From the NCBI GenBank assembly GCA_050084515.1, contig CM114271.1:25110001-25174000 (forward strand): 64,000 bases of DNA. Direction: 5' to 3'. This stretch comes from Blasia pusilla. Its lineage: Eukaryota > Marchantiophyta > Marchantiopsida > Blasiales. The notes beneath the pieces were generated by a model, which was not told the origin of the DNA, did no database searches, and saw only the letters and a list, made by a program, of their open reading frames with translations. Numbering within the stretch: the stretch's first letter is position 1; each line of letters begins with the position of its first letter. Both the position numbers and the translations under genes were made by a program. This document shows positions 22,200 to 33,088 of the stretch, piece after piece.

Positions 22200-22912
22200 T
22201 TTGGAAAGTTCACTCACACCTTAGAACGGTGGCTATGGCAGCCCAATAAAACTTGTCCTAACTTGGCGCTCACCTACTCAAATTGTGCATTGGTTCTTCC
22301 ACAACGTGCACAACTTCCCGATCTACGACGGTGTTAAATCAATTTCTTCATTTGATCTCCCAACAAAAATTGGCAGGGACTGTCGTGCAGCCCATCGTCT
22401 CTTTCTCCTACGCAAAATTTGGCAGTGCTTCTTTGGTGATTTCTTCCAACACCAACTTCAACCTGTAAAATACAGAAGCCATAAAGCTACACACTGCTCC
22501 CAAGAGCACCGGCATGGGTAATTTTCCCCCACACTCAAATTCTACCAAAATTTGGGCAGCACTTCCATGCGTCCCTCTCTCGTACGAAAAAAGTCAAAGG
22601 AAAATATCAAACTGACTGACTCTTGCTCCCAAGAGCACTCCCATGAGTCATGAAGCAAGGAACACGGTCCCTAACCTGCAAACACAACAAAAATGTAGCA
22701 AGTTCCCGCATTGTAGCTCTCATTCTCTCTTGTAAAGTACGCTCGGATCTCTCTCAACACCATCTCACACCATAGCTCTCAAAGGTGTGCACTCTCTCTC
22801 ATGTCAAACCAAACCCACTCTCCTTATAAGAGCCTTGGATTACACTCACAAGGCAAGGGACCATAGCTCCGCCGTCTCATGCCATGAGGTTCAACAAAGA
22901 GAGAATGAGCTC
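22200..22912 (-). mobile_element. R6 LTR fragment (A-type repeat), distal part
   Basis: The sequence resembles 62490-63130, the A repeat of R3, including the block ATGTCAAACCAAACCCAC and GAGGTTCAACAAAGAGAGAA. It is continuous with 34204-34542 once R1 is removed. The element's sense is the minus strand. The left limit is approximate because similarity fades. Confidence 0.6.
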
Positions 22913-23280
22913 TGTCATGACCATACGGATTATGTCGTAGAGTATAGTGTGCTAGTAGAGGCCATACCTTATGTAGAGCCGTAGTGTCTAGATAGAGATG
23001 CAGTTTCATACATAGGGTTTGGGGTGACTAAGTTGAGGGTGACTTTTCCAGTAGAGCCCGCTCTTAGGTTGGAGGATATAGTGTGGAGTGCACTCAAAGA
23101 ATATTTAGTTCTTTGAGTTGAGCCTGTTGCGTTGGGAGTTAGCCTTGGTAGTGAGTAGAGCTCTTGGCTATGGTGGTTCTCGCAAGCTTCGACTTGGATT
23201 ATCCCATCGTGGAGTGGGTTTGGCTCGATTGTATGTGATTCTATACGTGTTTTATGACAGTAGAAATTTCACGGATTTCA
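22913..23280 (+). repeat. R1 terminal repeat A1 (368 bp)
   Basis: It is homologous to 33739-34096 within R1 and to both A repeats of R2. It starts TGTC and ends ..GGATTTCA, directly followed by the primer-site candidate. It lacks the 106-bp B segment that follows A2. Confidence 0.9.
23074..23117 (+). promoter_or_regulatory. R1 core promoter and 11-base self-primer candidate
   Basis: GATATAG at 23074-23080 fits a TATA box. AGTTCTTTGAG at 23107-23117 lies about 30 bases further and would be at or near the RNA 5' end. These 11 bases are the exact reverse complement of 23281-23291. Confidence 0.5.
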
Positions 23281-23291
23281 CTCAAAGAACT
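23281..23291 (+). promoter_or_regulatory. R1 primer-binding site candidate
   Basis: CTCAAAGAACT abuts the end of A1, the position of a primer-binding site. I see no tRNA-type TGG-initiated site there. It is complementary to the presumed RNA 5' end, as in Tf1-type self-priming. Confidence 0.5.
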
Positions 23292-24916
23292 AGAGTAGAT
23301 CGATGGTAACTTCGATTGTGGATCAGTAGGATCTGGTTAGGGCTTATTGTGTACTCAACCGTGGATTTTCATGGCTTGTGGCCTATTTTGGAGGTAGGAA
23401 TCTGATGCATGGTTGGTTGGGAAAGAAGTGCCTTGTTGAGAGCTTTCCAACGTGCTTTAGATGCCAGATTCCGTCAAGGGAGTTGGAAGTTATCAAGGAT
23501 TGAAGATTATGGTTCGTGTTTGACGGTTTTCTGATGTGGAGAGCTTGGAGTGCGGAAGCTCTGTTGAAGTTCATCAAGATCGGGTGAGACGTTCCTATTG
23601 CTACTTATATTGTGATCTCATGTGAAGCTATCTGCTTGAGTGTGTGGAGCATTGCGGATTTCTGCGTGTATGAATCTGGGCGGAAGCACTGTCGGATTTG
23701 TGATTCTGGAGGTGTATGGACATTAAGTTTGCCTGATTTTTAGCTCAGAGTACAGAGCTTGATTGTAGCTTTTTTTTTGTGGAGAGATAGCTATGGTGAT
23801 ATATTGAATTCTGGTTTAAATAGATTCAATTTTGGTTGGGGATTTGTGGAGTAATTGCTGATCGAAATTTTGAAGAGTAGCTCAAGGACTAGCTATGGTG
23901 GACAGCAGATCGGAGGGGCTGGTTGGTTGGTGATTCGTCCGTTGTTGGAGAGGCCTATCCCATTGGGGGCGCCCTGGTTGGGCCTCTCTCCATAGCAAAG
24001 CATGGCAAAGCGTGGCAAATGGGGCATGTCTCGAGCATTTCTCGGCGTTCCGAGGCTTCGAGGCAACTCGTGGTAGCTCGGGGCGAGTGGGCGTGAGAGG
24101 CGGAGTAAGGAGCAAGGAGCAAGCAAGCAAGCTTGCTTGCTTGGTTGGGCGTGAGGCAGTTTTTGCAGGATTTGTGATTTTAGTGTTGCATAACTGGTCA
24201 TCCATCTTTGGGCTATTCTGCCTGGAAGACATTTAACTGCTGAGTTCTTAACTATGCCAGTGTACATATTGGTGTAGCTCATTTGGTGTTGTTCGGAGAG
24301 GTGTTAGGCGGTTTATGCATCTCAATTTTTTGGTTGATGGACCTCTAGCACATAGTATGGTGTAGCCTCTCCATGCAGGTGATATTTTCAAGTGCTGCGA
24401 GTCCGACTAGCACGTCATCGACCCGCGGCGGAGTAGCTATTGCGTTAGAATTGTGTGGTGGAATCTGTGGATTCAGGGGGCGCCATGTTTGGTGGATTAT
24501 GTTACCTTGATTTCCATTTGTGATTGGAGGGTTGTCGTTGGACTTTCTGTGTTTGGATCCCCTCCATCGTTGCTTCTTGCTTGCGCGCCCATTGTTAGGG
24601 TTGACGCTGATTTCGAGTAGTGTTATACGTGTGCTGCTCTTTTGGTAGTGAGGCTGGAGTGATGACTAGTAGACCGTGGGAGGCTTCTTGTGGTGATGAC
24701 AGGTTAGGTTGCCTACACCCATAGCTAGTAGAGCTAGAATAGTACAACGACATCGACGTCACTTGGTTACTTAGTGGTGGTAATTTGGTGGTGGTGCGGC
24801 ATCGGCGTTGGTCATCACGGAACTGTCTCGTGGTCTGGTTGGGGATCGTGGTGCGGATAATGGTGGTTTTACATGGAGTGGATTGAGGTATCGGCTACCT
24901 CTTCCACTTCCGACAG
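23292..24916 (+). other. R1 5' leader with a perfect 24-bp palindrome
   Basis: The leader is about 1.6 kb, conserved in R2 (51081-52650), without a convincing long frame. A perfect palindrome made of CAAGCAAGCAAG and its complement lies at 24120-24143, in a stretch flanked by GGGCGTGAG on both sides. It could be an RNA dimerisation or packaging signal. Confidence 0.7.
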
Positions 24917-26568
24917 TTGAATGAGGCCATGAAGGGCCCACGACGATACTCGTGTGCAGTGGGCACCATTGAGTTGGAGGACTTCATACAGGAGTTTGAT
25001 ACGTGGTGTGATATGCAGATGTTGCGGAACGCCACGTTGTTTACACCCTTCTTGGCTTGGAAGGGGTTGTTTCAGCACTTGGAGGGACCACCCATGGATG
25101 ATTACCATGAGTTCAGGAAGGACCATGTTGTTGAGATAGAGGCGTGGAAACAATATTGGTCTCCAGACTATGTGTCTATCACCCATGGTGGTATTGGTAG
25201 TAGTGCTCCTACTATGCCAGCCAGCCCGACGTTGAGTGGTACGAGTACGAGCCGGAGTGGGGGTACCAGTGGAGGTGCCCATGGAGGTACCAATGGGGGT
25301 ACTAGTGGAGGTACTAGTGCCCCACCATCGTTCAACCCGGTTGCAGAGTTCTTCAAGAGGTTGAAAAAGAATTATCAGGGAGTGAAGACAGAGAAGTTGA
25401 GGAGTCTCCAGGAATTTGAGCGAAAGACTGGTGAGAGTCTTCGTGAGGCATACACTCATATGCGACGCTTGATTTCAATTACCCAGGGTGTGGCGAGGCT
25501 CGAGCAGCACCGGTTTTGGTATGGAATCTTGGATAGAGAGTTGCGCCCCAGGGTACGTTATGCTACTCTTATGAGTGATGATTCACCCACATTGACCCAT
25601 GTGTTTGCTCTATCTGAGAAGATTGAGCTTAACATGGTGGAGGAGAGAGTGGTGACATCCGCATTTAGTAGGGATACAACTACTACTTCTCGTGTTCAGC
25701 AGTCCACCTCACAGTCTTGTAGTAGTGGTGTTGGTAGTAGTAGTGGGAGTCGTGGGGGGTACATACGACCTCAGTCAGGTCCTAGAGGGACACTTGCGCA
25801 GAGACCATTACCTTCATTTTGCCTTGCATGACAGGGCGATCATGTTGGACATGTGGAGGTGATCATGTTAGGAGGTTTTGTCCCCAAGAGGATGGGAGAC
25901 GGACTTTGGAGGATGGGCCTCAATCGGCCCCAACTCAGTGTGATCATTGCGGGAGACCAGATCATCCTCGAGAGCGTTGCTTTGATCTTCATCCAGAGTT
26001 GAGATCAGGCCGCGGCCGTGTTGGAGTAGCTCCGAGAGGCCAAGGTGGTAGGGGTGGTAGAAATGGACCAGTGGTTGGAGAGCCTACGGTGGCTACCCCT
26101 ACCACTACGACAGAGTTAGCGATGGCTGCCAGGATTGAGCAGTTGGGGCAAAAGTTGGCTACTATGGCTCGTATCCAGCATAGAGCAGGTTCGGGAGCAA
26201 GGGCTTCCACCTCTTATGGAGGGGATGATTTCTCTTATATGGCGAGTGCAGCACAGGTTGAGGCATCAACTGTAATTACAAGAGGAGCCACTCGAGCATC
26301 AGAGCCATGTGGTGCTACTGTGGAGTTGGACCCACAGAGGGGTGAGGCTGGGAGGCAGGCTAGCCTTCCCCAGTCATTCTTGTTGTCTGAGGTGCTTAGG
26401 ACTCCATCCATGGTTCCTACACAGCCTATTGAGTCGGTGATGGGGGCCGAGGCATCTACATCATGTGTAGTAGACACGGATCGACATCAATGTAGTATTG
26501 CGGATGGCAACTTCAGTGTTGGGATCCCCATTGTTTTCGGCCACGGAGCTGATGGCTTTAGGAGTTGA
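24917..26568 (+). pseudogene. R1 gag: capsid-like region and two zinc knuckles
   Basis: The first frame (24917-25831; first ATG at 24929) contains VGTIELEDFIQEFDTWCD, FTPFLAWKGLFQHLEGPPMD and TESLREAYTHMRRLI-like sequence, typical of the Ty3/gypsy Gag core that packages element RNA. It ends at a TGA, and the next phase (25819-26568) carries CWTCGGDHVRRFC (C-x2-C-x3-H-x4-C) and CDHCGRPDHPRERC (C-x2-C-x4-H-x4-C) knuckles. A Gly/Ser/Thr-rich linker (25200-25330) separates capsid segments. The phase change near 25825 is more likely damage than programmed frameshifting, because the same region in R3 also changes phase but at other points. The true start codon was not identified. Confidence 0.75.
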
Positions 26569-27520
26569 CTTAGGTCCTGTATTTCAGCTAGCAGCCACAT
26601 TGTGTGAACGTGGGGGTGTTACTGCTACACATTCTGAGGTGGATGAGGTGTTGCGGTGGAGCGACCCTCTATGTCAGGTGTAGCATTGAGTACCAGTGCT
26701 ACTTGGTCAGGCAACAGCGGCAAAGATGGATGCATTACCAACCCGGCCAGCCATTGATCGTGAGAGGCTTACACCTGGTGTATGTATGTTGGACAACCGG
26801 AGTGGGATATTTTGATTGGTGAGTCCTACATGACAGGTGTATAGACGAGATATAGTCTTGTTAGACTCTGGTGCCCAACCTTTGATGTTGGGAAAGGCGA
26901 CATGTATTGGTTTGGGTATTCGGAGGTCAGAGCTTGAGCCTTGCCCATTCTAGATTCAAACATCACTTGGAGGAGCCAATGATAGGTCTCAATTCATGAC
27001 ATGGGAGAAGTTGTCTATACATTTTAGACCAAATCATGCGACTGATAGCTCCCGATTGGGAGTACCTGCAGTGGTCACATCAGTCGAGTCATATGATGTA
27101 CTAGTTGGAGGAGCAGTATTGTACTCGATGGGTTTTCAGATGGACTATTGGACTAAGACAGCATCTTATAGACTTGGTTGGCAGTCCGAGGGATGGACGT
27201 ATGAGCCAGGTTCCTCTGAGATCTATTTATGGGGCTCGACCAGGAGGGTCTTCCCCACCGGTGTTAGCATCTGTGGCTGGTTTTAGTGGAGTAGTCACTT
27301 GGCCAAGACTTTTTGGAGGGTAATCTTTCTGCTATGGATTCTCTTGTGCATGAGGAGGTAGAGGAGGTCCCTAGTTTTGCAGTAGTGGCATCCTCATTGT
27401 TGGATGTGCCACTTTGGAATTCAGGCGGTGCACTACGGCAAGAGGCTGATCGCCTAGTGCAGGAGGCTTGGTGTGAGACTGTTATACCTCACAAGGAAGA
27501 GGAGGCCCCATAGCGGACTC
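26569..27520 (+). pseudogene. R1 aspartic protease and linker
   Basis: At 26847-26895 the sequence encodes IVLLDSGAQPLMLGKA, with the D-S-G-A catalytic motif of retroviral-type proteases. Downstream, SYDVLVGGAVLYSMGF and GWQSEGW are shared by R2, R3 and R4 and form the segment between the protease and the methyltransferase. A TAG follows the protease motif after about 25 codons, and there are phase changes at 27286 and 27322. The protease would normally cleave Gag-Pol in the particle. Confidence 0.7.
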
Positions 27521-27537
27521 CTACTTCTGGTCCAGTT

Positions 27538-28548
27538 GGGTTATCCCCTTTGGATACTACACCCATTGTATGGCAGTATCTGCCGGAGGGCATTTGTGTG
27601 TTAGATCTCTTTGGTGGGATTAGCACTGGTTTGGATGTAGTGTTGCAGACCGGTATTCCTGTGCGGAGATACGTGTATGTGGAGCGAGATGAGACGGCCC
27701 AGAGAGTCTCATCCCAACATATCGGTCAGTTGATGTGGAGATATCCTGAGTTGTCTCCGCCATCAGCTATTCGTGGGTACCAGCGTGCTTTGCCGTTACA
27801 CATTGCATTGTTGGGGGCGTAAGACCTTAAGAGGGTTGGTCCTGTGAATTTGGTGATTGCTAGATGGCCATGTCAAGGTCATACACGTGCTGGTCGTGGT
27901 GAGGGATTACACGACCCTAGGTCTCGATTATTTTGGGAGATGTTACGAGTGTTACGACATCTTCAAGTTCATCAGGCACGTGCTCTAGCTTACATTCTAG
28001 AGAATGTTCCATTGTTGGGTGACACTCGGACCCGGATGATAGCGAGTGTTCATGAGGTGCGGTCTTGGATTGGACCAGCGGTGTTGTTGGATGCTGCGCA
28101 AGTTGGCTCGTGTGCACATCGTCCACGCTTGTGGTGGACAAACTTGTTTCCTAGGGAGGTTCTATGTCGAGCATATGATGCAGTGCAGCGGGATCCTTGC
28201 CTTACAGTGGATAGTATCTTGGATATTGGGCGACTTTCTCAAGTGGTGAGGGTTATTGATCGGTCATCCATGGCAGTGGTGAATCGTGTGGGCCAGCCTA
28301 GGATGGCACTACCCACATTTTTGAGTTTTCCCTCGTCACATGCCTACAGGGAAGGTGGTCGTGGGCTTCTATGGGATTCTCATGTGCAACAGTTGGTGGA
28401 GCCTAACGCTGATGAGAGAGAGAGCGTGCGATGAGATTTGCTACTGGTGTGACATCGGTTGGTTCCATTTTGAGGCTTCACGACGTCATGTGTTGGGTCA
28501 GGCCATGGACCTGAATTGTTTGACTTGGATTTTGAGTCTTGGGATGGC
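27538..28548 (+). pseudogene. R1 C5 cytosine DNA methyltransferase domain
   Basis: C5 methyltransferase motifs occur in canonical order: motif I VLDLFGGISTG (about 27598-27630), an acidic YVERDE after the second strand, motif IV RWPCQGH with the catalytic Pro-Cys (27868-27876), GLHDPRSRLFWEMLRVL, motif VI LENVPLLGD (about 28000), motif VIII HRPRLWWTN (about 28114-28143) and motif X-like LGQAMDLNCLTWIL (about 28493). The length, about 330 residues, suits a catalytic domain with a short target-recognition region. GL..RS.LFWE recalls the Dnmt3/DRM type more than Dnmt1, and no BAH or RFTS domain is present. A TAA at 27820-27822 and a phase change near 28430 break it. Capture of such enzymes by retrotransposons is known from charophytes and dinoflagellates. 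Confidence 0.85.
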
Positions 28549-29553
28549 CGAGCAGCGTCGACTTTGGACTATGTCTATGGGTCTTCCACCCCTTGTGATG
28601 AGCTTGATGGCTACCGGGACGGTAGAGACATCGCCTGCGGGCGAGGAGAATAGTATTTTGCATCATTGGAGTAAATGGGATGTAATGGTTGGGCATGTGG
28701 AGTTGGTTGCTCATGCTGGTGGAGGAGTTATTTGCTCAGATGATGGTGTAGCTAAGGGTGTACCATCTTGTGGAGGGGTTGCCTAGCAGCCAATGGGGTG
28801 CCATTACTTGGGCCCAAGCTTAGGGGAGGTGAGAAACGACGCTTGACACAATTCCTATGTGCTTATAGGAGTTGTTTTGCCTTTAGCATGAAGGAGTTGG
28901 GTGTTTTGGTTGGACCCGATATACGGATTGATTTGGCTAGTGATTCGATATAGTGATATGGAAAGGAACCTCATTTAGAGTAGGACGTTGGACCTTTTGG
29001 AGGCTGGATTAGTGGAGTTGTTGCATGGAGTATGCATCAGCCACTGTCATGCCTGCTAAAAAGGATGTGCATGGCAACTACACGGATAGGCGGATGTGTG
29101 GAGATTACCATCCTATCAATCGGCATACCAAGGCCGATAGGTATGCCATGCCTACACCTGAGGAGATCTTTGATGTGGTGGGATAGGCAAAGATTTTTAG
29201 TACTTTGGATCTTCGGGCAGGATACCATCAATTTCCGATTTGAGAGAGTGACAAGGCCAAGACAACATTTTGGGGTGTCAACTCTCATGGCAAGGATTGT
29301 TTGTACCATTGGAAATTCTTACCCTTTGGGTTGAAGAATGCACCTGCCGAGTTTTAGAGAGTGATTGACAGGATCCTAGCAGGATTGGATTTTGTTTGGT
29401 GTTACATTGATGATATCTTGGTGTTCAGTAACACGGTGGAGGAGCATCAGATACATTTGCAGATGGTGTTTGAGCGGTTGAAAGCTCATGGTCTACTTTT
29501 GCATCCAGGAAAGTGTAAGTTCTTCCATGAGGATGTTGAGTACCTGGATCATG
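28549..29553 (+). pseudogene. R1 reverse transcriptase, first part
   Basis: After a linker (28549-28980) the sequence encodes RRMCGDYHPINRHTKADRY, AMPTPEEIFDVVG, TLDLRAGYHQ and CYIDDILVFSNTVEEH, the last with the YIDD catalytic motif of Ty3/gypsy RT. Stops such as TAG in GIG*AKIF and PAEF*RV are visible. The domain is interrupted at 29553 by a solo LTR and resumes at 30553. Confidence 0.8.
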
Positions 29554-30552
29554 TGTCGTGCCCCTACTCTCCTTGAACGTCAATCTTTGGTGTTGCGGAA
29601 GCGTGCGTTCAGTAGGTCACGAACTCATCGCCGATCTGCACCCAAACACGCACTCTCGTTAGTCGGGTTTGGCCAACCGGCGTTCCAACCCACCGAGTCC
29701 TCAACTCGGCATCTCATCAAGCTCAACCTTCCTTAGTTCCCAGCTCCCAACACATGGCAAGTCCTTTAAGACTTGGAACAGACTTCCTGGTTAGTCCAGG
29801 GATCTGAAACGGCACTTACACACCTAGCAATCCCAACTGTTCAACGGTCCTCGTGTGAGTTCCGAACCGAGACCCAAGTAATTGAGTCGCGGCGTGAAAT
29901 CCAAGAGGGATGTCTAAAATCGCCTCAATGGACTTGGTGCAGGTTTTCCAACCCAACGCCCAAACTCGCGTTCCGTTCCATGCCCTTGAGCCGCCCCGCG
30001 GCGCCCAAAGTGGGGTTTGGGTTCCAAGCACTCTCGAAGACCTTCCCCCTTACTAGTACTTATGGGGTTCTCCAATAACCCCTCCCCTTTGGGAAAAGAG
30101 GTTCGGTCCCTTCATTTTGGCCCTCAACCCGACTCCACTTACAGTCGTTTTGGGTCGTATCTCGGCCGCTGCTTATGCGTTTGCAGCGATCTTTGGTGCG
30201 TTTGAACCAGCTCTTTATAAGCTTTCCAACGCACTCTTATTTGCTCCAAACGCATCTTGGAGCTAAAAGTTATGGCCATAAATACAGTCGGAAACTCTCA
30301 AACGCAAGTGGCGTTCCAAGTCCGGATCTTTCCTTTGGCAACCCACTTCCTAGACTCGACTTTTTTCAAGTCTCATTCCGCGTTTGGTCCAGGTTTCAGT
30401 CGCGACCATCACATCTGAAATGCGACTTCTCGCTCGCGTCTCATCTCTTGTCTCCTCTTTGAGACAACTCCAACGCGCAAACCATCTTAGCGTGAGCCCG
30501 CTAATGTTCCGATGTTCCGCTTGGCACTTGTTTGGTCATGAGGGTCGCGACA
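29554..30552. mobile_element. Solo LTR of an unrelated family (999 bp) inside R1 RT
   Basis: It begins TGTCGTGCCC and ends GGTCGCGACA, with TCATG target duplications at 29549-29553 and 30553-30557. R2 shows the empty site (GGGTCATGTGATCTATCC). No coding capacity is evident. It is the same family as 32058-33088. Confidence 0.92.
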
Positions 30553-31308
30553 TCATGTGATCTATCCAGGTGGTTTGGGAGTTCAGCAAGCAAAGGTGGA
30601 GGCTATTGCACTTATTCCTCATCCGGTAGATGTGAGTAGAGTTCGGGCATTCATGGGATTGGCGACTACTATCGGAGGTATGTGAAGGGATTTAGTGCTA
30701 TGGCAAAGCATTTGAACCAATTGTTGAAATCAGATCAGGAGTGGCACTGGGGAGATCATCAGGAGAGAGCTTTTGTGGAGCTCAAGGCCCAGTTGGTAGA
30801 GGCGCCTATCTTGAGGAGACCTATCAGAGGGCGCCCATTTCAGTTACACACTGATTGGAGTAGGTTGGGACTTGGAGCAGTGTTGACACAAGATGATGAT
30901 GAACACATGGAGTTTGTGGTGGCCTATGCAAGTCGTTCGAATAATGCAGCGGAGTTGCGCTACAGTTCATATGAGGGAGAGTGCTTGGCAGTAGTGTGGG
31001 ATGTGGCACACTTTAGGTGTTACTTGTTTGGCACACAGTTTACCCTTGTTACTTATCACCAGCCGTTCAAGTGGTTGATGGAGTCTGACAAGCTTATAGG
31101 GAAGCTTGCACAGTGGGCTCTTATCTTACAGGAGTATGACTTCCAGGTGGTACATAGACCTAGAGTTGCCAACCTTGATGCTGATGGGTTGAGTAGAAAC
31201 CCATATACTAACCAAGAGGATGCAACTGGGGCTAGATGGCATGGCGAGGTTGATGAGGAGATGGTCCCACGTTGGCATGCATCAATGCATCCTTTTTATG
31301 CTGGTTAG
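30553..31308 (+). pseudogene. R1 RT thumb and RNase H
   Basis: One open frame (30682-31308) carries the RT connection (GFSAMAKHLNQLLKSDQEWH) and an RNase H domain: FQLHTDWSRLGLGAVLTQDD, VVAYASRSNNAAE, YEGECLAVVWDVAHFRCYLF and ADGLSRNPY. The domain order and motifs are those of Ty3/gypsy Pol. It degrades the RNA strand during DNA synthesis. This is among the best preserved parts of R1. Confidence 0.85.
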
Positions 31309-32057
31309 GGGTGGATTCTAGTATAGAGGACCACATGACATCTTACTCTAGTCAGAGGGTAGATGGCCAGCCTTTAGATCCTAAGGTTGGAGATGGTGGT
31401 ACGCATCAGCGTGATATTCATGATGATGCGTTGGTGTTGGAGTTCCTATGGACCAGTAGGGCGCCAGGCATAGTGAGTGCCAAGGAGCGAGACCGTGCTC
31501 TTCAACGTGCTAAGAGGTATCGATTGGAGGGAACACATATTCTCCGTGTGTGGGAGGATGGTAGAGTACGAGTAGTGCCACATTTGGCTCATAGAGAGCG
31601 CACTCATAGAGGCGTTGATTGATGATCGGACCACATCTCGAGATCATCTAGAGGCGGATGGTTTGGTTGAGCGTGTGGTTTAGACAGTGAAGAGGGCATT
31701 GCGCAAGTATGGCCTACAGAAGGGGCAGCTTGGAGATTGGGATATTCAGCTGTCATGGTTAGCCATGGGGTATAGGTTCAGCCGCCAAGCATCCTTGGCT
31801 TCCTTCTCACCTTATTTTCTGTTATACGGCCGAGATCCAGACTTGCCCGCATAAATTTTTCGGGAGTCTAGTGAGGTGGTGAACCTTGATGACCCAGAGA
31901 TGTGGATGAGAGTGTGTTCTCGGCGGGCAGAGCTCTTTCGGAGGGTTATGCCAACAGCCTTTGAGAATCTTGCCATTGCTCAACACAGGGATACGTTGCG
32001 GTATGCAACCATTCTGGGTGAAGGTTATCAACCATCTATTTGTAGGTTCCATGTGGG
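31309..32057 (+). pseudogene. R1 integrase remnant lacking the catalytic core
   Basis: The N-terminal part reads to HILRVWEDGRVRVVPHLAHR and then jumps at about 31605 to the sequence corresponding to EALIDDRTTSRDHLEADGL. Compared with R2 (58430-58860), roughly 430 bp holding the HHCC zinc site and the first two acidic residues are missing. The C-terminal half is present: RVVQTVKRALRKYGLQKG, LSWLAMGYRFSRQAS and FSPYFLLYGRDPDL. R1 could not have made an active integrase after this deletion. Confidence 0.75.
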
Positions 32058-33088
32058 TGTCGTGCGCCTACTCTCCTTGAACGTTAATCTTGTTTGTTGC
32101 GGAAGCGTGCGTTCAATAGGTCACGCTCTCAACGCTGATCTACATCCAATCACGCACTTTGGTTAGTCGGGTCTTGTATCAATCATCGGGATTACTTTTC
32201 GAGTTCTCGTCTCGGACTCTCGTCAAGCTCAACCTTCCTAGTTTTGCGGTTTACAACACGGGAAAATCTCGAAGGACTTGGGACAGACTTTCTGGTCGGT
32301 TCAGGAACCTGAAACGGCGTTTTGCGCCTAGCGGTTCCAATTGTCCGATGGACATCCAATGAGTTCCTCACCAAGACTCACAAGAAGTGAATCTCGGGTT
32401 GGAATACAAGTGTGGGGTACAAAGTCCTCTCCCTTGGATCAGGTTTGGGTTTTGAGTTCCAACGCCAAACTCCCGTTCCATCCCGTGCCTCTGAAATGCC
32501 GTTTGGCGCCCAAAGTGAGGATTCGTGTTCCGAGATATCTTGGAGAGACTCCTCCCTTACTAGTACTTCTGGGGATCTCCGGGGGCCCCCTACATTTAGG
32601 GAAAGACACCCGGGCCTCTCCAATTGGCCCTCAACCTGATTGCTCTCTCAATCGTTTTTGGCCAATATCTCAGCCTGTACTTATGCGTTTTCTAAGATAT
32701 TTAGTGCGTTGGAAGCATCTCAAGATTAGCTTTCCAACCCGCCCTTATTTGTCCCAAATGCATCTTGGAGCTCAACGTTATGGTCCTAAACACAGTTAGA
32801 TTCTCCCAAACACTAGTCGTGTTCCAAACTGGTTCTCACCTCTTTGGAAACTAACCTCCCAAGACTCAACTCATCTCAAGTCTTGGCTCGCGTTTGGTCT
32901 AGGTTTCCTGGTCGCGACCACTAACGCATGAAATGCACAACTCTGTTCTGTGTTTCATCTCTTAAACTTTTCCAAGAGACTTTTCCAAACGCCTCTCCAA
33001 AGCGCTAACCTCGCAGCGTGAGTTCACTTGAGTTCTGATGTTTCACTTGACGCCTATTTGGTGTTGTTTGGTTATGAGGGTCGCGACA
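32058..33088. mobile_element. Second solo LTR (1,031 bp) inside R1 integrase
   Basis: It starts TGTCGTGCGCCTACTC and ends GAGGGTCGCGACA, the same family and orientation as 29554-30552. The left target copy is GTGGG (32053-32057) and the right flank is ATGGG, a near match. R2 at about 59300 gives the empty site (CCATGTGGGGACTATG). Confidence 0.88.

Noticed and set aside
27538-28548. A host DNA methyltransferase gene interrupted by a retroelement
   Set aside because: The same domain occupies the same position between protease linker and RT in four copies of two subfamilies, so it belongs to the element.
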